Shown piece after piece: positions 32,735 to 43,416 of a DNA stretch of 46,455 nucleotides. A program made the translations under genes and the position numbers. The notes under the pieces are model-generated. The model was given only the letters and a program-made list of their open reading frames with translations. It had not been told where the DNA came from and ran no database searches. Numbering within the stretch: the stretch's first letter is position 1; each line of letters begins with the position of its first letter. The DNA comes from Fomitopsis serialis (taxonomy: Eukaryota > Basidiomycota > Agaricomycetes > Polyporales > Fomitopsidaceae): NCBI RefSeq assembly GCF_022376445.1, contig NW_025955275.1, forward strand, positions 1 through 46,455. Direction: 5' to 3'.

Positions 32735-34585
32735 TGCGATTGGTATGTGAGAAGTGGATGAGGGGTGAGTGGTTTGCGTAGTCGTTGACTGAGGTTGACA
32801 GAGTGCACGCACTCCTTTTATAGGGCTCGTAGCTGGCTGTGGCTCTGGAGGTATAGACACCGTGTGTTTGGGTAGTGTGCATTCAGGATGGTATCATTGG
32901 TCGGCCGTTGTCCAATAGAGGCGGGGGCGTTTATCATGCCTTCCACAGGCGACGGATTCCAAAGACTGGCGCTGCGTATGGCTACACCGGTAGGCTGGAG
33001 CCTGCAGCTGACCTGCGCGTGTCAGTTGAAGCACGGACGCTGGACTGAGTAGCTACGTTACCGACTGTACGCGACAATGATGTATTGTCCCAATCGGGCA
33101 TTGCTTTCTCTGGTAATTCCCGACGCGCGATGTCAGCGTGTAATTCGCACTGGTGGGTCGCGGTCTGGTAGATGGCTAACGCATGTGGGCAACCCACAGG
33201 ACCTTCATATGTTCAAAGCGCGCGGCTATGAGAACGGACAACACCACACGGGCACCTTGGACGGAAGCTTGTCTCGCGGCAGTGATGGAAGACTGGCGTG
33301 TTCCTCGCCTGCGAGGAAGACTAATTAATTGTATGTTCGGAAAACTTGGAGGACAATCTAGGCAAGCGGCCACCCATCGCTGACACCAAGTAGAATTAAG
33401 TCGGTACGACCCCGTCCAACTGGCAGATTGGGCTGCCAATGTTTGGCACGGAACACGCGCAGACGGCGTCTTACCGCGCTGCAAGTTGAGGCAGGCTGAG
33501 CCCCCGTTGCTTGCCTACCATGCTGGGGCCCCGGAGAGCGCGATAGCCCCGGCACGCAAAACTCAATCTTCTGCAAAACGCTATCGGCGTGATTCACGCA
33601 CACACTGCCCTGATGTATGAAACTCTGCCTCACCGTTTCAAACCGCCATCGCTCACGATATCACCGCGTGTCGAGCTAACGCATGTTGGTAGACAGCGAT
33701 GATCCTTCTTTTGGCGTTGGCAGTCGCACAACAGTAGACAGCTACAGCAGCGCGACCTTGGGCTTTATGTGTGGCGCGAATTCTCTTCGGCGGGGGAGGA
33801 TCACCGACAACTGAAATCATCCTCTAGCTTGCCTGATCCTCTCTGCGTATCATTGACCCGGGTAGATCGACCATATGCTCTGCATCAAGTTCAAGTTGCT
33901 TTGGAGGAAATAGACATACCGTAGCTGCCAATGCAAGGCAGGTGCCAAATCAGCTCTATACGCGTGTTGAACCCGCTATAGCGCGACGCCGAATTAATCT
34001 ACCTCAGCCTCGTGCACTGGGGATTGCCGTACTCGGTCTGAGTTTGTGCCTGTGCTGCGGTCAACTACGTGTAGGGGGTGATCCCAGACACCGGACTCAC
34101 CGACGACAGAGGACGCTGGGCTTGTCCGTCGGGTGAGGAGTGTCCTTGCATCCAACACGCGCAACGGATCACTTGAGAAACCATTTAACATAGCTACGCG
34201 ATACGATCGATCGCGCGGGTCGTGGTCGTCGCGACGCACATCTTCTTCGAGTTCAGTGTGTTCTTTCCGGCGTATTTCGGTGTCAGTCTGGCCACGCCGC
34301 GGGGGAATGACGGCGCCGAACAAGGCAAATTTTGAGGGACAAAGCGGACGGAGGCCTCGAACGAGTGGAAACGCCAACGTGCACGCCCCGCCACCACTGC
34401 GCACGGAGCTGTGTGCGGTTGCCGGGGTCTCGGCGATTGAGCGCGTTGCGGCCTTTTATGCCGTCGCGTCCAACCACCGTTGTCCTTTGTTCTTCCTCCT
34501 CGTTCCCTCCATCTCCGTGACCGCAGGCACTACATAGGCCTTGCCCCCCCTCTCCTTACTCACGACGCCCGTTTACACGCCCACG
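32735..34585. other. 1.85-kb intergenic region
   Basis: Left end: promoter of Cys-rich copy 3. Right end: pyrimidine-rich leader of the secreted glycopeptide gene. I found no supported gene between them. Confidence 0.45.
32811..32915 (-). promoter_or_regulatory. Promoter block of small Cys-rich gene, copy 3
   Basis: On the minus strand: TTGGACAACGGCCGACCAAT around 32913-32894, then the core ACGAGCCCTATAAAAGGAG at about 32830-32812, about 85 bp before the ATG. Matches the other two copies. Confidence 0.65.
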
Positions 34586-36599
34586 ATGTCTTTCTCTGTC
34601 CTCTCCGCTGCCTTCGCCACCGCTCTTTTGGCGACTGCCGGCGTGAACGCGGAATCGCACACCGTTCGTTTCGCAAACCTGTGAGTCTCCTCAATTCATC
34701 CAGAGCAACCCAAGACTGAGGCCTCTCAAGGTGCGGATCAGGAACAGTCAGTATCTGTGTCTTCAGTCTTTGTATGGTGCCCTGACACGCGCGTTTAGCC
34801 CACGCTACTTGGAAATGGAGGTGTGATGTCCACCGGCCAGGACTACACGTCTGACGGTCCCTTCGAGTCAGCCATTGCGTACGTGACAATGTCTGCTTGA
34901 TGCGCAGCCGCTAATTTGGTTGTTTACGCAGGTACTTGACGGGTGGCGATGGTGTGTACTTCCATACCAGGTTCATTGTAGTATCTAACCGGCATGCAGG
35001 TATTACGTGTGGTTACAATGGCGAGCAGTGCCTTCTCGTCGAGATGACCTTGGGCAACCCTACCGTACCCGGTGGTGGCTCTTCCGTCGACATCAGTGCC
35101 ATTGCTCCGTACGTTGTTCAATCAGCATGACGATTACCCCACTCTGACTGCGTGCCCACGCTGCTGTAGCCATGCATTCAACGTGCCGACTTCGTTCTCA
35201 TACTTCGGATCCTGCGCCAACACCGGGGCTAGCTGTAGGTTCTCTTTTCTGCTCTCGTGTGCATGCGCTGAGGCGTCATCTCGAAGGTGCAAGCGAGGGC
35301 TGCTCCGAGGCCTTCTACCAACCGGATGACAACCAGGTACAGGTTGCTTGCGAGGCCGATAACGTGAGTTTGCAGCCCGATTGTGCTCGCAGCAGATTCT
35401 GACGTCTTTCCGCCCAGGTCAACCTGCTCATTGCATTCTGTGGTGACGCGACGACGCTCAACCCCGATGACTACGTGAACGGTGGTTCGGGCAGCGCGGC
35501 TTCCTCCCCTCCTGCTTCCACGTCCGTGGCTGCCAGCACCTCGGCAGCCCCGACCGTGTCGTCTTCGGCAGTCAGCACCTCTGTGGATGTCTCCTCATCT
35601 GCTGCGGCGTCCTCTGCGAGCGTGTCAATTTCGAGCCCGCCCGTCCTCCTTCCCGTGTCGACCACCCTCGTGTCTTCTGGTGCGGTCTCATCCTCCGCGG
35701 CATCCTCCCCGGTTGTAACGTCCGCATCCTCCGTGGTATCCTCCTCGGTTGTAACGTCCGCTGCCGTTACGTCCTCCGCAATCTCCTCGTCCGCTGCCTC
35801 CTCTGTCGTCACATCGGCCCCGGTTGCGTCTTCGAGCTACGTCACTTCCTCCGTGATTGTTACCCAGAGTGGCACTACCGCTGTTTCGTCCTGCCGCGTG
35901 CGCCCTACTGCCTCGGCTAGCGGATTCCCGCTTTCTGGTTCGGCCGCTCCTTCCAGCGTTGCGACTGCGTCAGGCTCTGATGTGACCAGTGCTGCTGTCT
36001 CTTCTGGAGATGCTTCTTCTGCCGCCTCTTCGGCTGCCATCTCCAGCGTCAGTGTCACGGACGTCCCTACCAGCGCCAGTGCCTCTTCGGCTGCTGCGAG
36101 CGCGGCTCCCACCGAGACGGACACGGGCGACGACGGTGATGATGGCTGCGGTGACGAGACTGGTACGGACGTTGCTCCCTCCAGCACCGACGCTGCTTCG
36201 GCTACCTCTGCTGCAGCATCCGCCACGCCCACCGACAGCGACGATGGCTGCGGCGACGAGACCAGCACCGACGTTGCCCCCTCCAGCACTGCTGCTGTGT
36301 CGGCTACCTCCGCTCCTGGTGTCTCTAGTTCTGCGGTCGCAAGCGCCTCCGATGTGTCCTCCAGTGTTGTCCCGACTTCCTCAGCTGCCCCGTCGGCATC
36401 ATCCAGCGCTGTGCCTAGCGCGACTTCGAGCGCGGATGGTTGCGGTGCGACCGATAGCACTGCTCACCGCCGGGAGCTCCTGGAGCGTCTCTCTGTGCGG
36501 AAGCGCGCTGCCGCTCCCGCGTACGACCTCGCAAAGGTCTTCACCTCCCGCCGCCGCCACGCGCGTGGTGCGTACCTCAACAGCATGTATGGCCACTGA
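34586..36599 (+). CDS. Secreted Ser-rich 'glycopeptide' family protein, paralogue 1
   Basis: Resembles agaricomycete secreted proteins annotated 'glycopeptide'; function unknown. Eight exons (34586-34680, 34731-34746, 34799-34878, 34932-34951, 35000-35108, 35170-35234, 35287-35363, 35418-36599) give 547 residues. Exons 2 and 4 are micro-exons of 16 and 20 nt. A signal peptide (about 1-22) precedes a Cys-containing domain (CGSGTPTLLGNGG, CGYNGEQC, GSCANTGASC, QVACEADNVNLLIAFC) to about residue 165. Then comes a 330-residue Ser/Ala/Thr/Val tract, likely O-glycosylated, with a repeated DDGCGDET unit. The C-terminus is hydrophilic, so no GPI anchor; it has dibasic sites (RKR, RRR). The exon plan matches the next gene. 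Confidence 0.85.
36128..36318 (+). repeat. Internal repeat in glycopeptide paralogue 1
   Basis: Two successive units encode DDGCGDETxTDVAPSST followed by Ser/Ala-rich spacer (SATSA), about 102 bp apart. A third partial unit (DGCGATDST) occurs near 36436-36462. The pattern suggests repeat expansion in the cell-wall or secreted tail. Confidence 0.7.
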
Positions 36600-37300
36600 G
36601 CCCCGGTCATGTACGACTGGTGGCCACGGTCCGTGTCTGTGTGCCACCACCCTTCCCGTCCTTTCTCCCCTCCTGGTTCCTTGGATCGTTTACATTATCG
36701 ACCTCGCAAGCGAGGTTTGGATCACGCAACTCGCCGGCATCTTAGACTAGAGATGTCGAGGCCGCGATGCCCTGGTTAGGGAGACGATATGTGCTATATT
36801 GGGTGTATTCCCGGTGTCGCGCGTGGGTTGCTGCAAGCTGGAGGCTTGTGTTCTCGCTCTGTGATGTGGTACAAGTTATTGTGTTTGCGTATCTCGTTCT
36901 CGTCCTGTAGCGTTCGTAGATCGACTACTAGGTGCTCTCAATACATCCTCAATGTCGGACTGGTAAGACTTGTGAGCCTCGCCAGGCCTCGCCGGACCAA
37001 ACGACGGGCAGTGCGATCGAAAAATGAACGGAGATCAATTGACGATGCCGATTGCGGTGCCTGCAGGGAGCCGCCGGCCGGCGTCTTCCTGGTTCAGTGA
37101 CGGGATGTTGCCGTGACGACTCTGCTTGGCCGCGGGCTTGGGCGGCCGTGCGTGACTGTGTGACGATGCAGGCCGGTCGCCGGTCGATGTTTTGAGGGGG
37201 TCGCCCGCCCGCCTCTCTTCCTCCGCAGACCAGCATCCTCGAGTCCTTCTCCTCTTTCCGCTTCCTCTCGTTCGCCGACGTTCCTTTCGTCCCCACAGCC
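36600..37300. other. Intergenic between tandem glycopeptide genes
   Basis: 3' flank of paralogue 1 and pyrimidine-rich promoter of paralogue 2. No gene seen. Confidence 0.45.
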
Positions 37301-38566
37301 ATGTTCTCCACGCTCCTTTCTGCAGTCTTGGCCGCCGTCGCGCTCGCCGCGCAGACGAACGCCGAGTACCATACCATTCGTTTCTACAACGCGTGAGTCG
37401 GGGCGTCATTTTTGGGCGCGAGACGGGATTTACTGAACGACGGCGCTCTGGACAGGTGTGGCTTCGGAACGGTGAGTGGTGGCATGTTTAAGACACCCCG
37501 AGTCGGCGCGCTTACCGGTGAGGCGTATAGCCGACGCTTCTGGCGAACGGAGACGTCCTTTCGACCGGCGAGGACTACACGAGCGACGGGCCCTTCTCTT
37601 CTGCTATCGCGTACGTGCTCTCTCGGACGCGTTGCTGCGACTCAGCTTACAGTATGCTGTGTGCGCTCTAGCTACCTGCAAAATGGTACGTCATACTCGT
37701 CTCCATCTCTACGCCCCGTTGTTGACACAGAGCACAGGCAACCAATGTGGATACAATGGGGAACACTGCACGTTGATGGAGATGACCATGAGCAACCCAA
37801 CCTGTGCTGGGTGCGGTTCGTCGGTCGATCTTTCTCTCATCGACCCGTGAGTGCCTACGCGATTCCCGGTTCTGCCTCTTGACAGAGCTCTGTGCAGGCA
37901 TTCATTCAGCTACTGGACCTCCTTCGCGTGAGCTCTCATATCACTGCGTTCTAAACTATCATGTCGAAACCCACCTCGTATGCAGGTACTTCAATGGATG
38001 TGAAAATACTGGTGCTAACTGTAGGCACTCCATCCTTATCTTCTGACGAAAGGCAAGCCGTTCTTACTCTAGTGTCATGTAGGCCCTGCGGCGGGTTGCG
38101 CCGCCGCATTCTACTACTCCGACGAAACCCAGGTCCAGGTCGCCTGCCAGGCCGATAACGTTCGTCTCCGCAGTCTGTGACAGGGTTTTCCCCGCTAACC
38201 GAATGTTCTCTTCAGGCTGGCCTGCTCATCGCATTCTGCGCGGATGCCACCACCCTCGACGCGAACAACCTGCCTGGCACCAGCCCTTCGTCCAGCTCCG
38301 ACGCACCCTCGACTAGCAGCACCTACGTTGCCCCGACTTCGACCTGGTCAAGCTCATCGACTTATGTCGCCCCGACCTCGTCGGCCGTTTCTGCATTCTC
38401 GGGCTCGGTCTCTAGCTCCTCCGCTGCTCCGTCTACACCCTCTGCGAAGTGCCCTGCTCGCAACGCCAAGCGCTCCCTTCGCCTCAACCAGAAGCGTGAG
38501 GCTGCTCCTGAGCCTGTTGCCAATGTGGCGGCGATCCGCCACCACGCTCACCGCGCCAGCCACTAA
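37301..38566 (+). CDS. Secreted 'glycopeptide' family protein, paralogue 2
   Basis: Tandem paralogue of the preceding gene. Nine exons (37301-37392, 37456-37471, 37531-37610, 37672-37685, 37738-37846, 37898-37927, 37986-38020, 38083-38159, 38216-38566) give 267 residues. The 16-nt micro-exon, the 80-, 109- and 77-nt exons are exactly the same length as in paralogue 1. The 65-nt exon there is split here into 30 + 35 by an extra intron, and the second micro-exon is 14 nt. Signal peptide (about 1-22), then CGFGTPTLLANGD, CGYNGEHC, NGCENTGANC and QVACQADN. The Ser/Thr tail is short and lacks the DDGCGDET repeats. It ends with a Lys-Arg site followed by EAAPEP and a His/Arg-rich end. Confidence 0.84.
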
Positions 38567-39129
38567 AGTGCTACACGTCACTGGTGTTCCTCGGCTGCCC
38601 TAGCTCTGAAGTCTTGGACCTGTACTGGCTGTCTATTTGAGCTCTCCTCCCTCCCCTACTGAGTTTTGAGTGGCTGTTGTCCGCACGCACTTTATATCCA
38701 CTTCTCCGTGCGGTGCGTTGGTTCAGTGTTTTGTAACCCCTGCCCTTATTTGTATACGCGGTGCCCTGGTATGGGAGCGAGGCTAGTCTTGTCTGCCCTG
38801 GTACTGCCACACAGGCATAGCTGTCCTCGAGCCCGTGCCTGTGCGTTTTTATTGCCCGGTTGTGCGTACCATGATGTCTGTAAACCTCCCCTGCAACTTA
38901 CGTAGGGACCGCTGTCGGTCCTGTGTTGTTTGAATGATACCCTTACAACTTACTCTATAGTGATCTTGGTAGGGCTCAAATCATCGGCGACACTGCCGTT
39001 TCCTACCAAACCGAGATAGAGACGAGGCGAGCACGATCACGGGCTCAAGGTTTATATAGCACATCGGTTCATGCGAATACATGCAACATGATCAGTAGTT
39101 ATGCAACATTTACTAGGATGCAACTGCCC
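38567..39129. other. Convergent 3' flanks
   Basis: 3' flanks of glycopeptide paralogue 2 and YSH1. No gene seen. Confidence 0.45.
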
Positions 39130-42100
39130 TCAAGCGTGTACCTCGAGAATGATGTCGTCGTCAGTCCCCGACTCGCTATCATCATCCCCGTCTCCCTCTT
39201 CAACGCCCTCTCCATCGTGACGATCTGCGTTCTTGGTCTCTCCGTCGGTTTGTGCGTCGACGTCGACAGGATTCTCGCCGCCCTTCGAGCCTTCTGCTTC
39301 AGGCTGAGCCTGGGGTTCATCGTCGGCATGTTCTGCGTCCTCTGAGATGGCGGGTAAGGTTGGTTTGCTCTCGCCGCCACTCAGTGCTACGGCAGGACTG
39401 CCAGACTTGTCCTTGACTGTCTCGGGCAGACCGCCTTCCTCGCTGAGGAGAGGCACGCCCGAAGTGAACGACTCGTTCAAGGAGCTGACGGTCGAGAGCG
39501 CCATGTCCAGCACCGTCTCCACGCGTCTTTTGAGCTGTTCACTCGTGCTCTCAACGGTCTAGGTATACACGACCGGTCAGAAATTAATGAAGGAAGGAGC
39601 GGGGCGTGTACTGACCAGTGTGACCAGGTTGATGAGCGCGTCTGCCTCGTCGAGGCGGACGAGGAGCGCTGCCTCGTGGCTGTCCTCACCTTGCTCTTGC
39701 TCCTGCTCGTCTCCGTCCTCGGGCATGTGCAGCTCGACCTCACCGAAGTGTGCCTCGAGGAACATCGCGAGGCGGCGGATGCGTGTCACGGGGCCGGTCT
39801 CGTCCTCGATGTCCGCGTGCGGATGCGGGTGCTCTGGGGCGTGTGAGTGGGAGTGAGGATGGGTCGTCACTGGGGGAGAGTTAGCTGCGGCCGAGACTAA
39901 CTGGGGGAGAACGTACGCTTGACGGAGGCGGGGCTCTTGTCGATGCCGGTGATCAGGGCGAGCGTAGAGTCCGCGATCATGTCGTTGCTGGCACTGGAGT
40001 CCCATTCCAGGATCAACTCGTGCTCCTGTGCCTGTTTGACGTCTACGGCGCCCATGACCTGCGCATGCGTCAGACTGCCGTACATGAGTTGGGGACATCA
40101 CAACTTACTCGGATGGTGGGTACACCATCCTTGTCCAAGCCCTCTTCCACCTTGCCGAACATGCCTTCCAAGTGCCACCGGACGAGCTCCCAACCAACGG
40201 TCAGCACCATCTTCTGTCTTTGCGTGACGATATTTGTTGACAGGCCGGTGAAGTCGCGGAGGTCCCGCGGGTCGAGAAGTGTGTAAGAGTAGTCCTTGGC
40301 AACGAGCAAACCGGAGAGCAGGTCCCCTGGTTGTGGTGGTTGGGCGGCCAAGTGGCCGATTGCCTGAATACCGGCATGGTTCAGCGACGTAGACAAGACC
40401 ACTGTGCGCAACTTACCTTCGCCACACGTTCACCTCGGAACGTGAGCTCAAGGGTCTCCAGGTTCCGTGGAGTATGAATCTTGACATCTTCGTCCCGGCT
40501 CTTGTATCGATCTGTCATCGCCGCACGCAGACGGCCCATCGCAGTCTGTTCTCCATGTACGAGGACCTAGCGAATACATGAATGACGGTAGCATTCAATG
40601 CGAACAGATAACTCACTATATGCTGCGCCTTGACCATCTCGATGAACTCTGAGTTCTGCGAGTAGTCGACATGGGCACTGAAGGAGATCTCATCCACGGA
40701 GAGCTTGCGAGGGATCGGGGCGCCCTTGGCGGGCATGATCTCTTCCGGTTCACTTTGGATTTCCTAACGAGCACGAGTTGTAAACGTAGTGTCCTCACGA
40801 ATTCCACCAAAGCAAGATGATACATTGATTGCAAGCCATATAGATACAATAGCCAGGGCCCGTACATGCAATGCGCCACGGAAGATAGCCACTCACCCTC
40901 GCCATTGTCCCTTCTATCGAATAGCCTGTGACGATGACGCCGTTCCTCGAGTCTGGCGCCCAGAGTTCCAGCAGTTCCCGGCTAGGCCCCGAGTCCATGA
41001 ATCCTGGACTTGCCAACACTACGCACGGCGGTCCCTCGGCGACTTTGCGCTCCCAGCCTCGACTGTGTGGTACATTGGATATATATCTGGAGCAACGTCA
41101 GAGCGAGTGAACGGGATGCCGTAGTCGACGCACTTGAAGACAAAGGGATTGTCTCTCTTTGCGAACCGCGATCGCACATTGGAATTCATTGTGTGGATGT
41201 AGGTCTGGTAGACAGCCATAGATTTTCGCGCTAGATTCGAAGCATAGTACACAGGGACGTTGTGCAGGTCAGGGTGCTTCTTCCAATATTCGTCCAAGAT
41301 GAGCAGCAGTTCTTGTGCGCGTCCTACAGCGAATGTCGGCAATAGGACATGACCGCCTCTACGGATGATATTGTGAACCAGACTTGTGAATCTTGCTTCC
41401 TTTTCTTCCCTGCCCTCCAGTGTTTGTACGCCATACGTACTCTCGATAATAAGGACATCGGGGTGTATTGGAGGCACTTCCGCCTTCACAAGATGCCTGT
41501 CCTCTTCGCGAGAGTAGTCGCCGGTGTACAGGATCTTGAGACCAGCAATGTCTATGAGAAACATGCAAGCGCCGAGGACATGGCCGGCGTGGTACGGGGT
41601 GAAGGTCACCCCTGGACAAGGCGTGATGACTTGGTGAGCGGACACAGGGATGATGGACGACATAGACATTGAGAGGTCAAGAGGAGAGAACAGGGCATCG
41701 GACGTTGACGAGCTGCTAAACTCTTCATTCAAAACTCCCGAAGACATCCCAGAAAGCTGCGTACCTCATTCGTACGAAGTCTTGCATCATGAATTTGTGC
41801 AGTGCTTTGGTGGGATGCGTCATGTATACCTTGCCTTTGCCATCCCGGAAATTCGTCTGTGACATAGGTCAGTCTGTTTGTTCACCAGCTTTGAGGCACT
41901 GTAGCACTAGCCTTCTCCGTGATGTATGTGAGGGCGGCGGCGTGATCCAGATGAAAACTACGAGAGCCCTTTAACTTCTCTTACAACGGTGAGAATATAA
42001 CATACGTACTGAGTGATTAGCAGTACGTCTACAGTGCTCCAATCTAGTTCGTCAACGAATGGTAGGGATGCGATGCCACTGTAGGCGGGGTGAACGCCTG

Positions 42101-42206
42101 CGTCGCATACTATTGTCTTGCCACGGTACTGAATGACGCAGCAGGACCGGCCGACCTCCTGCCCAGCACCGAGAAGAGTGATTTTGAGCGTTGGTACATC
42201 TGCCAT
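39130..42206 (-). CDS. YSH1: CPSF73/YSH1 mRNA 3'-end processing endonuclease
   Basis: Zinc-dependent metallo-beta-lactamase/beta-CASP nuclease that cuts pre-mRNA before polyadenylation. Eleven exons (42206-42010, 41957-41912, 41856-41765, 41715-41134, 41086-40897, 40763-40617, 40566-40417, 40363-40109, 40058-39917, 39869-39616, 39558-39130) give 827 residues. It starts with [11 protein letters not shown]. The zinc motif HFHLDH (66-71) forms across the exon 1/2 junction. [43 protein letters not shown] and SFSAHVDY follow. The C-terminal domain has a His-rich stretch ([16 protein letters not shown]) and a long acidic tail. Intron 2 (41911-41857) appears to be GC-AG (AAG|GCTAGT): no GT donor keeps the frame. 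It is divergent from a small gene 281 bp away. Confidence 0.95.
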
Positions 42207-42487
42207 TCGCGGAAAGGAAAGGTCTTGAGGCTTAGCACGAAGGAGATGGGCAAGGGTCAGCAGTGGTGGTGGACTTCGCTGCGGCGATGGCGCGGGCACT
42301 CGACCGATCCTGTAGCGGGCACGTGCGGGAGGAGGACCCAACTCCTCAGGCGATGTTCAGGAAAACGAGTACTCAGGCCTTAATCAAACCGTTCACGTTC
42401 ATTCTCCTCTGACAGTATTCAGTGGGTCAAGTTGGTCTCAATTGTGAGGAGGTACGTACCGGCCTCGCTCGCACTGATGGAGTACTA
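42207..42487. promoter_or_regulatory. Short bidirectional promoter region
   Basis: 281 bp separate the divergent ATGs of YSH1 and the small gene at 42488. No TATA-like box stands out. Shared regulation is inference from spacing only. Confidence 0.4.
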
Positions 42488-42856
42488 ATGACTACGGTTA
42501 GTCGGGCTGCTGAGGGGCGAACTATGTCGAAGACTTCCAGGCGTGGTAGCTCTGGCACCACGAAGCCTACAAAATATCGCGACGCACGACGTCCACTCGT
42601 AGAGCAGTCAGCCCATAGGAGAGCCAAGTCCCAAAGTGTGAAAAAGCATATTTCCAAGGCTCGCTTGGAAGAGGTCACCGCCGAACTCGATAGCCAAGTG
42701 ACGCACGTACAGACATTATACACGGTACGTCGACCTTTTGCCCTATGGACTCAACATTCACAACGATGGCAGACTCAAGTGAAGGGGAAGGAAACACCAG
42801 CTAGTAATGAAAATGACACAGTCGAAGGCTTGGGCGACATTTTGCGGGCACTCTGA
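42488..42856 (+). CDS. Small basic, helix-rich protein of unknown function
   Basis: Not recognised. ATG at 42488. With an intron at 42725-42772 (GTACGT...CAG, 48 nt) the protein is 106 residues; because the intron has no stop and a length divisible by three, retention would give 122. The N-terminus is Lys/Arg/Ser-rich; the middle (ARLEEVTAELDSQVTHVQTL) looks like a single coiled-coil helix, and the end is acidic (EGLGDILRAL). This layout is seen in small subunits of several complexes, but I cannot assign one. Confidence 0.55.
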   Translation: MTTVSRAAEGRTMSKTSRRGSSGTTKPTKYRDARRPLVEQSAHRRAKSQSVKKHISKARLEEVTAELDSQVTHVQTLYTVRRPFALWTQHSQRWQTQVKGKETPASNENDTVEGLGDILRAL

Positions 42857-43416
42857 TCAGATGCTTCCTCGGCCGGTGGCTCAAGGCTCAGACACATACG
42901 CCTCAGTCAATCACTATCGGTCGTTCTACGCGGAAGGGTCAACAACCTGTGTAGGCTGTCTGTACTTCAAGCTTCAGTATTGGCATCCTTGCTCTTGGGT
43001 GAAGCAGACCAACGGCGACGGGACTACCAAAGTCAATATTGCAACACTCCAACTTGTGTCATTGCAGAAGTTGCAGATAACCTCGATGTATTGTAACCAA
43101 AGCACACGAGTACCAGTACACGTTCGTAGGCGGAGAAGCAATACCCGGCGAGTAGGAGAAAACAGTCTAGAGCTACGATCGGGTCGTAGGCTTCTTCAGG
43201 ATCTAGTCGTACAACTACTGGAGTTGGGGTGCACCTGAAGGCCGAAATGAATGAAGCAATAAACAGTAGCAAATGGAATCGTAAGGAACAGAGCAGAGGA
43301 GGCTTCAAAGCCTGGGTGTCTGTCAATAAGTCTTGCGCATTCCGTATGCCGAGAGGGCATACGGAACCCGGTCAGTCGTAGAAACATCTCGAAGTCGTCA
43401 GGAGTCATGAAATGGT
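42857..43416. other. Convergent 3' flanks with a perfect hairpin
   Basis: No gene seen between the small gene and the hypothetical protein gene. The hairpin at 43340-43366 is listed separately. Confidence 0.45.
43340..43366. other. Perfect 11-bp inverted repeat with 5-nt loop
   Basis: TTCCGTATGCC (43340-43350), loop GAGAG, GGCATACGGAA (43356-43366). It lies about 50 bp past the stop of the minus-strand hypothetical gene, so it would fold in that 3' UTR. Confidence 0.75.

Noticed and set aside
35837..36460. Long antisense frame opposite the Ser-rich exon, rich in Glu/Ala/Val
   Set aside because: A shadow of the repetitive TCN/GCN codons on the plus strand.
42725..42772. Reading the small gene at 42488 straight through without an intron
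   Set aside because: Not excluded, but a GTACGT donor and CAG acceptor of typical intron length are present, so the spliced form was preferred.
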